NCBI RefSeq assembly: GCF_022836495.1
Contig: NZ_BQXM01000008.1
Coordinates: forward strand, 62,001-126,000
DNA: 64,000 nucleotides
Source: Desulforhabdus sp. TSK
GTDB lineage: Bacteria > Desulfobacterota > Syntrophobacteria > Syntrophobacterales > Syntrophobacteraceae
Direction: 5' to 3'
The position numbers and the translations under genes were made by a program. The notes below the pieces were generated by a model, which was given only the letters and a program-made list of their open reading frames with translations, had not been told where the DNA came from and did no database searches. Positions 28,322 through 38,147 of the stretch are shown here, one piece after another (the first letter of the stretch is position 1; each line of letters starts with the position of its first letter).

Positions 28322-29696
28322 ATCCATATTTCTTTAGCTTGTATCGAAGCATTCTCTCGCTCAGTCCCAGCTGGCGGGCTGCCTGGGACTGATTGGTGCC
28401 GCTCTGCAGCAAGGCATCGCCGATCATGCGACGCTCCAGGTTTTCCACCGCCTGCTGGAGAGTTTCGCCGGGCGGACTTGGATCAGGCTCTACCGTGGGG
28501 CTGCTCCCTGAGTTGAAGGCCTCAGGAAACGCAAGGTCTTCCCGCGAAATGATATGACCCCGGCAGACCACGACAGCGCGCTCGATGATGTTTTCCAGCT
28601 CGCGGACATTGCCGGGATAGTCGTACCGGGTGAGGAGATCGACGGCCTCTCGGCTGATTCCCTCGATCTTACGATGGTTTTCCAACGCGAATTTGCGTGT
28701 GAAATGTTCCAGGAGTGGACCAATGTCCTCTCGGCGTTCCCGGAGAGGCGGAATCTCCATGTGGATGACATTGATGCGGTAAAAGAGGTCTTCACGAAAG
28801 GTGCCCTCTTTTACCCTGGCATCCAGGTCCTGGTGGGTGGCGCTGATGATGCGGACGTCGGCCTTATGGGTCCTTTCGCCCCCCACCCTCTGGAATTCTC
28901 TTTCCTGAAGAAAGCGCAGAAGCTTGACCTGCACGGGTAAACTGAGCTCACCGATCTCGTCCAGAAAGAGTGTGCCGCCTTCGGCCTGCTCGAAGCGGCC
29001 GATTCTGCGCTGTATGGCTCCTGTGAAAGCCCCCTTCTCGTGCCCGAAGAGCTCGCTTTCCAGGAGTGTTTCGGGCATGGCTGCGCAGTTCACCGCAATG
29101 AGGGGCTTGTCGGAGCGCGCGCTGAGATTGTGTATCAGGCGCGCCAGCAATTCTTTGCCGGTTCCGGTCTCCCCTTCAATGAGCACCGTCGCCTGGCTGG
29201 GGGCGATGCGCCCGGCAAGCTGGATGAGCTTGGCCATTTTCTGGCTGGTATATTGAATGGTGTTGGTGGAGACCCCTTTGGCTTTCAGTTCCTGCCGTAG
29301 GATTTCATTTTCCCGCAGGAGGGTCCGGTGCTCGGCGATACGAGCGATACTCATGGAAAGCTCGTCCAGGTCGATGGGCTTGGTCAGGTAATCGCTGGCT
29401 CCGGCTTTCATGGCCTCTACAGCCGTTTCGATGGCGCCGTATGCCGTGATGAGTATCGCTTCCAGGTCCGGGCAGAGCTGCCTGGCGGCCTTCAGCACTT
29501 CGATACCGTTCATGCCGTGCATGCGAAAATCGAGAAGAAGCAAATCGAAGCTGCTGCGCTTTAAAAGTTGAAGGGCCTTTTCTCCGTTCTCGGCCTCCTG
29601 AATGCGATGGCCTTCCTGCAGGAGGGAATCGCGAAGCATCTCCCTCTGGAAGGGCTCGTCTTCAACAATGAGTATATCCAGTTCTTTCGGGCTCAA
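28314..29696 (-). CDS. NtrC-family sigma-54-dependent response regulator (ZraR-like)
   Basis: 460 residues if translation starts at TTG 29696, which has GGAG upstream; a TTG at 29747 would add 17 residues. There is a receiver domain with the phospho-acceptor Asp in [10 protein letters not shown] and KPIDLDEL. The AAA+ domain has Walker A GETGTGKE, the sigma-54 contact loop GAFTGA, and Walker [11 protein letters not shown]. The C-terminal Fis-type HTH reads [23 protein letters not shown]. It activates sigma-54 promoters. It is encoded directly after its histidine kinase and near a ZraP-like gene with a sigma-54 promoter, which is its probable target. Confidence 0.92.
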   Translation of the reverse strand: MSPKELDILIVEDEPFQREMLRDSLLQEGHRIQEAENGEKALQLLKRSSFDLLLLDFRMHGMNGIEVLKAARQLCPDLEAILITAYGAIETAVEAMKAGASDYLTKPIDLDELSMSIARIAEHRTLLRENEILRQELKAKGVSTNTIQYTSQKMAKLIQLAGRIAPSQATVLIEGETGTGKELLARLIHNLSARSDKPLIAVNCAAMPETLLESELFGHEKGAFTGAIQRRIGRFEQAEGGTLFLDEIGELSLPVQVKLLRFLQEREFQRVGGERTHKADVRIISATHQDLDARVKEGTFREDLFYRINVIHMEIPPLRERREDIGPLLEHFTRKFALENHRKIEGISREAVDLLTRYDYPGNVRELENIIERAVVVCRGHIISREDLAFPEAFNSGSSPTVEPDPSPPGETLQQAVENLERRMIGDALLQSGTNQSQAARQLGLSERMLRYKLKKYGFK

Positions 29697-29760
29697 ATCT
29701 TCATTCTCCGTGGATGAAAGGAACAGGGACCGTCCCTCATGCGTCAATGTTGTTGACTTA

Positions 29761-29831
29761 ACGTCACCCCGGTGAAAACCGGGGTCCAGAAGTCTTTATT
29801 TTCCTGGATTCAGGCTTTCGCCGGAATGACG
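29761..29831. repeat. CATTCCGG-type composite palindrome between kinase and regulator genes
   Basis: A two-part element: one half is the hairpin CACCCCGGTG...ACCGGGGTC, the other the degenerate hairpin CTGGATTCAG...CGCCGGAATGACG. In reverse complement it matches the element at 42251-42321 almost base for base. It sits in the 163-base gap between the two-component genes. Confidence 0.8.
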
Positions 29832-29859
29832 ATATTTGGTCAAGTTATCGACATTGCCC

Positions 29860-31635
29860 TCATGCGTTCCCCGTTGCGCGGGGAAGCAGAATTTCGAAGA
29901 CAGACCCCAGCTTGGGCTTGCTGGTCACCCGGATCTCTCCCCCATGGGCCGTGATGATTTCACTGGCGATGGCCAGGCCCAACCCCGTTCCTTTTTCCTT
30001 GGTGGTGTAAAAGGGGTCGAAAATCTTCCGCTCCTCCCCCGCGGGAATGCCTGTTCCACTGTCTCGAATGCGAATGCAGACCACTCCCTTGGATGGCTCT
30101 TCGCAGCTTACGAAAATCATTCCATCACCCGGGATGGATTCTACGGCGTTGCCGATGATATTGAGCAATGCCTGTTCCAGCTTGTGTATGTCCATGAGTA
30201 CCGTATGGTTTCCCTCTGCCCAGCGCTTGCGGATTTCGATGTTTCGGCTTTTCGCTTCCTCCTGGACCAGAGAGAGGATCCTTTCCAGGAGAAGCACGAC
30301 CGGCTGGGGCCGCAGTTCCAACCGGGAAGTGCGTGAGAGGCCGAGGAATTCTTCGATGATGGTATTGAGGCGCTTGATCTCGTCCCTCAGAATGCGCGTG
30401 ATTCGCTCATAAGCCTCCCGCTTTTCCTGTGTCTCGGGTCCAAAATCCCTCCGAATGCGCTGCACCGCCAGACTGATGGCATTGAGGGGATTGCGGATCT
30501 CGTGTGCGACTCCCGCCCCGAGCTTTCCCAGGGCGGAGAGCTTTTCAGCCTGGTACAGCCGTTCGCGCATGGTCTGCATACGGGAGATGTGGTGATTTTG
30601 AGTCTGGTACAACAGCCCCATGGCCAGCAGACCGATGAGGAGCATGAGGCCCGTCCAGAGGAGAATGTGCTGCCTGTTTTCCAGAAGGATCTGATCGGTT
30701 TCCAGGGTCTCCATCCCAATTCTCATGGTGCCGAACACTTCATTTTCCAGGATCATGGGCATGGAAAATTCCAGGAACTGCGCCTCCCCCATCTGGACGC
30801 ACTGTCCTGCGGGATTGCTGGAGCCACCCACGACCTGAGTGCTGAAAATGCATTGTTCCAGGCTCTCCACGGAAACACTTCCTGCCTGGGCCAGCAGGCG
30901 GCCCGAGCGATCTTCCACGGCAAAATAAACGACTCCCCGCCCCAGCTGCATGTGCTCCATGCTGTTCTGAACGGCGATATTCCAGGCCCATGCCATGAGG
31001 TCTTTACGGTTCAGGACCAGGAACACCGCCCCCTCGCTCTTCTTGCGTCGGATCCCTACAAATCCCAGGTAGTCTTCGCGGGAAATCCCTTGAAACAGGT
31101 GCAGCACGATTTCGTTGCTTCCTTGAGCCAGTGAAGCGGCCTTCTTGAGGAGGTGGGGGGGGACTGGACCCTTTTGGTAAAGGGGATTCCCTTGTCCATC
31201 CACCAAAAGGAGGGCCTGAAAATGTTCGGGGAGAGTCAATGCCTGCAATCCATCGACGCCTTCGGGGTGCTTTGCCTCCTGGAGATCCACCGCCCTGGCG
31301 GCATTCAACAATGCGTTGACGAGGGTTTCGCGAAGTGAGGTGGAATCATCCTCGGGAGAGAATCCTGCGAAAGGTCCGTGCAATCCTTCATCGCTTTGCA
31401 CGAGGCGGTTGAATTTTTCCTGGAATGCCTTTTGAGTCACTTCAAAGACGTAATGGGCCTTGTTCTTCAGGGTCTTCAGGAGCAGATCTTCCACGCGCCG
31501 CAGGTCCAGCATGGCCATGGCAAAGAAAAGCATGACGAAGAGAAGGAACACCAGGGCCATGGCAACGGGCTGCAAAAAGCGGGGTTTTGGTTTTCCAAAA
31601 GCTTCCAGGGAGGGCATTCGAGGTCGTTCTTTCAT
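29860..31635 (-). CDS. Membrane sensor histidine kinase (ZraS-like)
   Basis: 591 residues from ATG 31635 (GGAG nearby); longer starts up to 31752 lack support. One membrane segment (VAMALVFLLFVMLFFAMAML) lies near the N-terminus and a second (ILLWTGLMLLIGLLAMGLLY) near residue 335, enclosing a ~290-residue periplasmic sensor domain. HisKA follows with the phospho-His in AGVAHEIRNPLNAI, then HATPase motifs NIIGNAVESI, DSGTGIP and GTGLGLAIA. The organisation resembles ZraS/HydH kinases. It lies upstream of the NtrC-type regulator on the same strand and is divergent from the ZraP-like gene. Confidence 0.9.
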   Translation of the reverse strand: MKERPRMPSLEAFGKPKPRFLQPVAMALVFLLFVMLFFAMAMLDLRRVEDLLLKTLKNKAHYVFEVTQKAFQEKFNRLVQSDEGLHGPFAGFSPEDDSTSLRETLVNALLNAARAVDLQEAKHPEGVDGLQALTLPEHFQALLLVDGQGNPLYQKGPVPPHLLKKAASLAQGSNEIVLHLFQGISREDYLGFVGIRRKKSEGAVFLVLNRKDLMAWAWNIAVQNSMEHMQLGRGVVYFAVEDRSGRLLAQAGSVSVESLEQCIFSTQVVGGSSNPAGQCVQMGEAQFLEFSMPMILENEVFGTMRIGMETLETDQILLENRQHILLWTGLMLLIGLLAMGLLYQTQNHHISRMQTMRERLYQAEKLSALGKLGAGVAHEIRNPLNAISLAVQRIRRDFGPETQEKREAYERITRILRDEIKRLNTIIEEFLGLSRTSRLELRPQPVVLLLERILSLVQEEAKSRNIEIRKRWAEGNHTVLMDIHKLEQALLNIIGNAVESIPGDGMIFVSCEEPSKGVVCIRIRDSGTGIPAGEERKIFDPFYTTKEKGTGLGLAIASEIITAHGGEIRVTSKPKLGSVFEILLPRATGNA

Positions 31636-31790
31636 TTGGTCGCTCCATTTTCCCCATTGCATCAACGGCATCAGTCCGCCGGGCTTGCGTCTGTGGAGAG
31701 AGCAGAAAGGCTTTTCTCCGTTCCAATGGGGCGGTTTTGACTTGTACCACAACTCCCAGTCTCAAAACAGGGGGAATGGCTTCTGCAGGG

Positions 31791-31804
31791 CGACAATATT
31801 GTCG
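31791..31804. promoter_or_regulatory. Perfect 14-base palindrome, candidate upstream activator site
   Basis: CGACAATATTGTCG lies in the divergent intergenic region about 190 bases before the -24/-12 promoter of the ZraP-like gene, a usual distance for NtrC-type enhancer sites. A looser AT-rich inverted repeat (AAAATATT ... AATATTTT, about 31846-31875) lies between. The binding protein is inferred. Confidence 0.4.
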
Positions 31805-31995
31805 AAATCCGGGGAAAGAACGTCAAAATTCTACGGAGCACTATAAAATATTTAATTCTAGATACTTAATATTTTCTATCCTCAGGGGGATCGACATTTA
31901 TTGCCGAAGGTCTCCGTCCGGATTTTGTGCTCCACCTCACGATTGCTTCAACCGAAAGAGTATGATTCCAGGCGTTTAGAATCAACACCCTCCTC

Positions 31996-32012
31996 CTGGC
32001 ATGGGATCTGCA
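31996..32012 (+). promoter_or_regulatory. Sigma-54 (-24/-12) promoter of the ZraP-like gene
   Basis: CTGGCATGGGATCTGCA matches the consensus YTGGCACGRNNNTTGCW at all but two positions. The invariant GG (31998-31999) and GC (32010-32011) have the required spacing. The start codon is about 75 bases downstream. The NtrC-type activator encoded next door is the natural partner. Confidence 0.8.
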
Positions 32013-32087
32013 AAAATATGTGAAAAAAAGCTTATCCCAATGTGACGTGCCTGACTCGATGCAACGGAGGTTCAAAGGGAATTCAAC

Positions 32088-32507
32088 ATGACAAGGTATG
32101 GGGTCTGTGTCGCTGTGCTGGTTTTGTTCTTAGGGTTGGCCACGGCGCGGGGAGCTGAGGGAGAGCCGGCTTCCTGTCCGCATTTGAAGCCGCCGTATCC
32201 TGCGTTCTTGAATCTGTCCGAGGAGCAGAGGACTCGCATTGATTCCCGGCAGAGGGCCTTCACGGATGAAATCAGCAAGCTGCATGACGAGCTATACAGC
32301 AAGAAAATGGAGCTGAAGGACCTCTGGGCTACGGCGCGCCCCGACCTGTCGGCCATAGCTTCCAAGCAGAGAAAGATCAGGGAGATAGCCTCCAAAATTC
32401 AAGAATTAGCAACAAGGCACCAGCTGGAATGCCGTGAGATCTTGACGCATGAACAGAGAGAAAAGCTCGTGTCGCTCGATTCAGAGAGAAGCTCCATGGG
32501 TGACTGA
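32088..32507 (+). CDS. ZraP/Spy-like periplasmic protein (LTxxQ family)
   Basis: 139 residues with a signal peptide (MTRYGVCVAVLVLFLGLATARGAE). The mature part is helical: LNLSEEQRTRIDSRQRAF near residue 42 is the LTxxQ-like motif, and LTHEQREKLVSL near residue 122 is the second. The ZraP family forms zinc-binding periplasmic chaperone oligomers and restrains the ZraSR kinase. The conserved metal-binding His/Cys are partly replaced (CPHL near residue 30, CREIL), so the metal is uncertain. Transcription appears to be driven by the sigma-54 promoter at 31996-32012. Confidence 0.78.
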   Translation: MTRYGVCVAVLVLFLGLATARGAEGEPASCPHLKPPYPAFLNLSEEQRTRIDSRQRAFTDEISKLHDELYSKKMELKDLWATARPDLSAIASKQRKIREIASKIQELATRHQLECREILTHEQREKLVSLDSERSSMGD

Positions 32508-32613
32508 GAGGCTGCTGAATTCATGTCTTCACCGAATCCAAGTGAAGAGACTCGTGTATGTAAAGGATCGGTTGATTAAGGATGCTGTTTCAATATAAGG
32601 AGGGGAACGACGG

Positions 32614-34266
32614 ATGATGGGGACATTGTGTACTGCGGATTTGTCGTATTGGCCGTTATATTTGAACCGCACAATTCTTCGAACCCGAGGATTCGACTGG
32701 CTGAAATTTCCGCTCCTGAGCTTCGCTGCCCTGTTGGCAGTCGGATGTTCAACCACTTCCACGCAGCACACGGCGCCTTCTTCCGTGGCCATGCAGACGC
32801 AAAACAAGGCTCAGGGCAATCAGGTTTCCGGTACAGATTCCGCTTCCCCCAAATCAGAGCTTACCATTCCAGATCACCCCTCCATCGATGCATGGACCCT
32901 TACCTACTCCGAAAAAAAGCACAAGTCCTTCCAGACGCTATTGCAGCGTGCCGAAGAGTATGTGCTTCCGGTCCAGGAGATTTTCGCGGAGCGTGGACTC
33001 CCCAAAGACCTGGCCTATGTTGCCCTGGTCGAGAGCGGCTTTACCCCTACGGCACGCTCTCATGCCAATGCGGTGGGAATGTGGCAATTCATTTCATCCA
33101 CGGGTAAGCGTTTTGGACTCGAACAGAATCGTTACGTAGATGAAAGAAGGCACCCTTTCAAATCGGCCCAGGCTGCAGCAGAATATCTTTCAGTCCTTTA
33201 TGATCAGTTCGGGTCCTGGGAATTGGCTCTTGCAGCCTACAATGCCGGGGAGAACGGCGTCCAGGCCGCCCTCGATCGGAGTGGGCTGTCCACTTTCTGG
33301 GAGCTGAGACAAAACGGCTACCTTCCAGCTGAAACTCGGGACTACGTTCCCAAATTTTTGGCCAGTGTTCGCATCATCCGGGATGCCAGCCGCTATGGGT
33401 TTTACTACGAGCCCCGTCCCTATGATCCTCCCCATGAAATTGTGTGCGTACCGGGCGGCGTGAAGCTTGCCTGGCTGGGTGAGAAAATCGGCGTAGACGA
33501 AGCGGTGCTCCGCAAGAAGAACCCCGAGCTCTGCTCCTCCGTGACCCCTCCCGTGAATGGGTATTCCCTTTGCGTGCCCCGGGGAAAGGCGGATGCCGTT
33601 CTAACGGCCCTGACCGAACCGCAGCCTTCCCGGGAAATGCCGGAAGAAATCGCTTTCAAGGCCGAGTCGTCTAACCTGCGATACAGCGATCCTGAGCCGC
33701 CGGTAAAGTCTCCCGCAGTCGGCGACGTCAACATCTCCCGACGGGATGACGACCGGAAGAGCAGCAATGCCGTCCAGTCGGTAAAGGTTTCTGCCAAAAG
33801 TGATATCAGTCCTGCCCGAGGGGATGAGGATCGGAAGAACACCGTTTCCACCCCTCCGATCACGAAGACACCTGCCACTCCCGTGGTCGGCAAACTGGCG
33901 GTTCCTGCCGAGCCTGTGAAGGCAAAGTCCCGCAAAGAGGCTCCTCGCAAGGCAGTTGACGTGAAGCTTGCGTCCGTCAAGCAGACTGCCGCCAAGCCCG
34001 TCAAGGTTGATAAGAGCGAGCGCGTTGCAGCGATCGCATCGAAGGGATCTTCTCGTACGGACCAAAAATCCCAGAAGGTCATATTTTACCCAATCCGCCG
34101 TGGAGACACGGTAGAATCTCTTTCCGCGCGATTCCAGGTCTCGGTGGATTCGCTCTGCTCCACGAATAAATTGAGTCGCGCTCAGAAATTGACCCCGGGC
34201 AATACCCTCATTATTTGTACCGAAGAGCATGGTATGGGACGTTCGGACAGGAAACGGGCGGATTAA
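32614..34266 (+). CDS. mltD: MltD-like membrane-bound lytic transglycosylase with LysM domain
   Basis: 550 residues; ATG 32614 follows AAGGAGGGG. A signal segment ends in a lipobox (LLAVGCSTT, Cys near residue 45), so it is probably an outer-membrane lipoprotein. The SLT domain (about residues 110-270) has the catalytic Glu in ALVESGFTPTARSHANAVGMWQF and AAYNAGE. A long Lys/Pro/Ala-rich linker follows, then one LysM module (YPIRRGDTVESLSARFQVS ... LTPGNTLII) for peptidoglycan binding. MltD usually carries two or more LysM copies. Confidence 0.9.
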   Translation: MMGTLCTADLSYWPLYLNRTILRTRGFDWLKFPLLSFAALLAVGCSTTSTQHTAPSSVAMQTQNKAQGNQVSGTDSASPKSELTIPDHPSIDAWTLTYSEKKHKSFQTLLQRAEEYVLPVQEIFAERGLPKDLAYVALVESGFTPTARSHANAVGMWQFISSTGKRFGLEQNRYVDERRHPFKSAQAAAEYLSVLYDQFGSWELALAAYNAGENGVQAALDRSGLSTFWELRQNGYLPAETRDYVPKFLASVRIIRDASRYGFYYEPRPYDPPHEIVCVPGGVKLAWLGEKIGVDEAVLRKKNPELCSSVTPPVNGYSLCVPRGKADAVLTALTEPQPSREMPEEIAFKAESSNLRYSDPEPPVKSPAVGDVNISRRDDDRKSSNAVQSVKVSAKSDISPARGDEDRKNTVSTPPITKTPATPVVGKLAVPAEPVKAKSRKEAPRKAVDVKLASVKQTAAKPVKVDKSERVAAIASKGSSRTDQKSQKVIFYPIRRGDTVESLSARFQVSVDSLCSTNKLSRAQKLTPGNTLIICTEEHGMGRSDRKRAD

Positions 34267-34294
34267 CATATTGGTTTCGTTTCAGGAATGACGG

Positions 34295-34343
34295 CGAAGG
34301 CCGGCATCGAGAAGATACATTCTCTTCCCGGTGCCGGCCTTCG
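34295..34343. terminator. Strong hairpin between convergent mltD and the FAU-1-like gene
   Basis: CGAAGGCCGGCA (34295-34306) pairs perfectly with TGCCGGCCTTCG (34332-34343); inside, GAGAAGA/TCTTC can extend it. It lies between two convergent genes and could serve both, although T-runs are weak. Confidence 0.55.
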
Positions 34344-34432
34344 TTGCTGTGATGCTCGGATATTTTCCATGGGAAAAAAGGGTCAGGCTCCCATGCAGGG
34401 AGCATTTCTTGCCGGGAAACAGGAACTCCTTC

Positions 34433-35380
34433 CTATTGCGCCATCAGTGCTTCAGCAGTCTCCATGGCCTTTGCTTCCAGTGCGCTTCCGATTTGCCCCT
34501 GCCGTGTCAGAAAGGAGAGCTTCTCTCGATCGATGAGAAAGGGCTTTTCTCCGGCACGCCGGACGACATCGACTTCCAGATCCATGTAACGGGCACCGTA
34601 GGGATAGAGCTCAACGGGGGTATTGATATTGAAATATTCCCCGATGAGCTTCCCCTCCCGGGTGTAGTAGGAATGCTTGACATACCAAGCGCCCTCCTGG
34701 ATTTCGGTCAACCCATGATCTCCGGGCTGGATGGGGATGTCGAGGCCGTCGTAGCGTCCTTTGGTAAAAGATCGTTTGAAAATCAGCCCCTGGCTGCTCG
34801 ATTTCAACAGGATACCCTCCCTCGGGCGCATGGCCTTGCCCGAGGGCCGCATGTGCTCCATTTTGACGAGCCCGTTTTTCTCGAGGGGCAGGAGGATGTT
34901 CTCCAGGAATAAATTTTTTTCCAGAGAATCTTTCTTTTCGGGGTGCGTTCCCAGGAGAATCTCTGCTCTCTCCAAAGCCTTGCTGTTGATGATGCGCAGG
35001 CGGTGGTGGTTCATGAGGGTGGGCGTGACGGCGAATCGGAGGGCGTCCAATCTGGCCTTGGACGCTCCTGGAAATTCTACCCTGGCCTGCACGAGGTCTT
35101 CAGGCTGACGGCCGACGCAGGATTCCAGGAGAACGGCATCGAAGAGCTGCTCCTGCAGGAAGCTCAGGAACTGGCAAATGTTTTCCGGAGGTCCGGAAAT
35201 TTCAACACCCTGCAGGTCTTCTCGATCCTGGATGAGTATGTCGCAGGGCACACTGTTGTGCTCGAGCTCAAACCGTTCGCGAATTTTGGCCGATGGCTCC
35301 ACGATGTAATGCCCCGCGTCCAACAAGAGCCTGGTGAGAGCGGTGCTGTAGATGCTTCTGATTTTGATTCGGGCGGGCAT
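34433..35380 (-). CDS. FAU-1-like RNA-binding protein (RNase E/G-like N-domain plus DUF402)
   Basis: 315 residues from ATG 35380, chosen because GGAGGT lies seven bases before it and the conserved start MPARIKIRSIYSTALTRLLLD begins there. The N-terminal ~100 residues resemble the S1-like/RNase E-G portion of the archaeal FAU-1 protein. The C-terminal ~150 (YDGLDIPIQPGDHGLTEIQEGAWYVKHSYYTREGKLIGEYFNINTPVELYP) form the DUF402 domain. FAU-1 binds AU-rich RNA and is called a probable ribonuclease. A role in RNA processing is inferred. Confidence 0.75.
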   Translation of the reverse strand: MPARIKIRSIYSTALTRLLLDAGHYIVEPSAKIRERFELEHNSVPCDILIQDREDLQGVEISGPPENICQFLSFLQEQLFDAVLLESCVGRQPEDLVQARVEFPGASKARLDALRFAVTPTLMNHHRLRIINSKALERAEILLGTHPEKKDSLEKNLFLENILLPLEKNGLVKMEHMRPSGKAMRPREGILLKSSSQGLIFKRSFTKGRYDGLDIPIQPGDHGLTEIQEGAWYVKHSYYTREGKLIGEYFNINTPVELYPYGARYMDLEVDVVRRAGEKPFLIDREKLSFLTRQGQIGSALEAKAMETAEALMAQ

Positions 35381-35735
35381 GACGGCCACCTCCGGAAAAA
35401 GTTGGGGGTGTTCAACGATACGTTCCAGGGACAGGGCCAATGCGTTGTCACATGCTACCCGTCCAGTTTAACAGCTATAGATTTTTCCTGCGCGTCGGGA
35501 GGGACCGGTCAAGGATCCGGTCACTGTTCCATCCTGCCGCCACCCGACCTCTTTGGAGCTTGAAATTCAATCCCCAACCCTTACACAAGTTTGGTTTCAG
35601 AAAGACAGTACTTCACTTTTAAGGGGGATTGCAAGCCGAGAAAACGCCATGTGCCGGCCTGAGGATTCGCTCCCGACGCTTCACAGACCGGTGATCTACC
35701 CCATCGGCAAAAAGAAGCCGACAGATCCTGAGCTC

Positions 35736-36887
35736 TCAAAGGGGCATCCCGGGCTTCTCCTCTGCAATTTTTGCCTCTAAGAACTGCAGGAAGGCAGCCT
35801 CCTCCTCTCCGAAGTCCACTGCCAGTTCCGTCGTCACCACGATGGACTGGAGCCCGGCAGGGAGACGCACGTAGTCCTTTTCCGTGGTGATGAGAAAGTG
35901 TGCGTTGGCTTCTCGAACCGCCGTCATGAGAAGGGCTTTTTCAGCATTTCCATAGGGGGCATGATCCGGAAAACCGAGGCATCGGGAAAGCCTGACTCCT
36001 AACCTCCGGAGGGATTCAAAGAATGCTTCGGGGCGTGCGATGCCTGCAAATGCGACGGCGGGTTTGTGTTGGAAATGTTCACGGGAGAGGACCGGACCGG
36101 CAAGCCCCTGCCTCAAGCGGACCGTACGATGGCGACAGGAATAGATGGGTTTCCCTGGAAATTTTTCTCTCAGATACCGACGCGTCTTCCCGGAACGTTC
36201 CGGGTCATCGGCTCTCGTGAGAAGAACGGCATGGGCGCGGGAGATGCTCTCTATCGGCTCTCGCAAAGGACCCAGGGGAATCAGGGCGCCGTTTCCGAAA
36301 GGATCGTGAGTGTCGAGCAGCAGCAGGTCCAGGTTGCGTTTAAGCCTCAAATGCTGGAATCCGTCGTCCAGGATGAGGATCTGCGCTTGGTGCTTCCGGA
36401 TGGCGGCTTCGCCCGAGCGGAATCGGTCTCGTCCCACCCAGACCGGGGTTGCCGGCATTTTTCGAGCCATGAGGACCGGCTCATCCCCGAAACGCTCCAC
36501 GAGGGGAAGGGTGGGGCCTTCCGACGGCACACGACTGACGGAGTCTTTTTTTCTCCCATAGCCGCGACTCAAAATGGCTGTCTTCCAACCCGCATCGTGC
36601 AGGTGCTTCGCCAGCCACAGCGCCATGGGAGTCTTTCCCGTTCCACCGGTGGTGAGATTGCCGAGGCTGACAACATATGCGGGAAGCGCCCGGCATCGTT
36701 TGCGTGCCCGCTCCTGATCCCGGCGCAGCCCTAGGGCATAGAGCCGCTCCGCCCAGTGAAGGAATGGCATGAGGGCGGCGCACGGGCCCTTTGAATCCGG
36801 AGGGGGGTACCAGGTGCGGAGCAGGAGAGACGATGCCCTGCGGCGTATTTCCGTTTCCCAATGTTTGATGGAGTCGAAAGCTTTCAT
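35736..36887 (-). CDS. lpxK: Tetraacyldisaccharide 4'-kinase LpxK
   Basis: 383 residues from ATG 36887 (MKAFDSIKHWETEIRRR); the frame stays open further upstream but without family similarity. The P-loop is GNLTTGGTGKTPMALWLA near residue 55, followed by ILSRGYGRK, GDEPVLMA and ILDDGFQHLRLKRNLDLLLLD, all LpxK hallmarks. It phosphorylates the 4' position of the lipid A precursor at the inner membrane. Its presence shows the organism has an LPS-type outer membrane. No other lpx or kds gene is adjacent. Confidence 0.93.
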   Translation of the reverse strand: MKAFDSIKHWETEIRRRASSLLLRTWYPPPDSKGPCAALMPFLHWAERLYALGLRRDQERARKRCRALPAYVVSLGNLTTGGTGKTPMALWLAKHLHDAGWKTAILSRGYGRKKDSVSRVPSEGPTLPLVERFGDEPVLMARKMPATPVWVGRDRFRSGEAAIRKHQAQILILDDGFQHLRLKRNLDLLLLDTHDPFGNGALIPLGPLREPIESISRAHAVLLTRADDPERSGKTRRYLREKFPGKPIYSCRHRTVRLRQGLAGPVLSREHFQHKPAVAFAGIARPEAFFESLRRLGVRLSRCLGFPDHAPYGNAEKALLMTAVREANAHFLITTEKDYVRLPAGLQSIVVTTELAVDFGEEEAAFLQFLEAKIAEEKPGMPL

Positions 36888-37166
36888 GCTATTTTTTCTT
36901 GTTCGAAGGTTTCTTTTCTCAAAGGATGCTGAACGGAGCTCCCGGTGAGTCGGGTTTGCCGGCTGCCAACAAGACGTTCGACAGGATACGTGAGCTCCTC
37001 CCATGAGACAATGGATTTTGGAGAGAAGGTGTCAAAAGCACACTCCAGTGCCCCTTGAAAACGTGGGGAAGGAATACAACAGGGTTGATTCATTTGTTGC
37101 ACTTGGGAGTTGATGTGTTAGTTTTAGCTTTCGTGAAGAGAATAACGATTCCTGAGGAGGTGCGTT

Positions 37167-38147
37167 GTGTCTGAGAATGGGATGTACGATCTGATCATTG
37201 TGGGAGGGGGCCCGGCGGGGCTGACGGCAGGACTTTATGCCATGCGGGCGGCACTGAAAACGGTACTCGTCGAAAAAGGAGTAGCCGGTGGCCAGGTGGC
37301 GATCAGTGACAGCGTGGAAAATTATCCGGGAATCGAGGAGATCAGTGGTTTCGATCTGTCCAACAAGTTCCTCCAGCATGCCAGAGCTTACGATCTGGAA
37401 GTGGTCAACCAGGAAGTCGTCGCCATCGAGCCGGGTGTCGAACACCACACGGTGCAGCTTGCCAACGGGGTTTCCCTGAGAGGGCATGCAGTCATTCTGG
37501 CTGCAGGTGGAAGCCCAAGGAAGTTGAACATCCCCGGCGAAAGCGAATACTATGGAAAGGGCGTTTCCTATTGTGCCACCTGCGACGGTTTTTTCTTCAG
37601 GGGTAAAACCGTCGTGGTGGTCGGCGGCGGCGATACGGCCATGGAAGAGGCGCTCTATCTTGCCAAACTTGCCAATCACGTTTATCTGCTGCACCGCCGG
37701 GATGCTTTGAGGGCGAGCCGCATTTTGCAGCAGCGGGTCATGGCCGAATGCAAGATCGAGATCCTCTGGAACACGATCCCCGTGGAGATCAAGGCCGATG
37801 AAGGGGGAGTCTGTGCCGTGCGCATCCAGGATACGAAGACGGCGGAGCAGCGGGAGCTCGCTGCAGACGGTTTTTTTGTGTTCATCGGATTTTTCCCGAA
37901 CAACCAGCTCGTCCCCGCCGGGGTCAAGATGAATGCCGATGGGTATGTGGTGACGGACGAAAAGTGTGAAACGGGGATTCGCGGCCTTTACGTCGTGGGA
38001 GACCTGAGGGAAAAGTACGCCCGGCAGATCGTTATCGCAGCTGCGGATGGATGTACTGCCGCATTGGCTGCCGCTCATTTTGTGGAGTCCAAAAAGGCGG
38101 CATCCCTGGCATGCGAGGCTCCTGCGGAATTGTTCAGCAATCCCTAA
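37167..38147 (+). CDS. trxB: Thioredoxin-disulfide reductase
   Basis: 326 residues from GTG 37167, six bases after GAGGAGG. The FAD motif is LIIVGGGPAGLTAGLYA, the redox-active pair is in SYCATCDG (CxxC) near residue 140, NADP motifs are VVVGGGDTAMEEA and HRRDALRAS, and FAD-binding VVGDLREKYARQI stands near the end. Arg residues after HRR favour NADPH. It reduces thioredoxin or a glutaredoxin-like partner; a candidate partner lies at 39538. Confidence 0.93.
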   Translation: MSENGMYDLIIVGGGPAGLTAGLYAMRAALKTVLVEKGVAGGQVAISDSVENYPGIEEISGFDLSNKFLQHARAYDLEVVNQEVVAIEPGVEHHTVQLANGVSLRGHAVILAAGGSPRKLNIPGESEYYGKGVSYCATCDGFFFRGKTVVVVGGGDTAMEEALYLAKLANHVYLLHRRDALRASRILQQRVMAECKIEILWNTIPVEIKADEGGVCAVRIQDTKTAEQRELAADGFFVFIGFFPNNQLVPAGVKMNADGYVVTDEKCETGIRGLYVVGDLREKYARQIVIAAADGCTAALAAAHFVESKKAASLACEAPAELFSNP

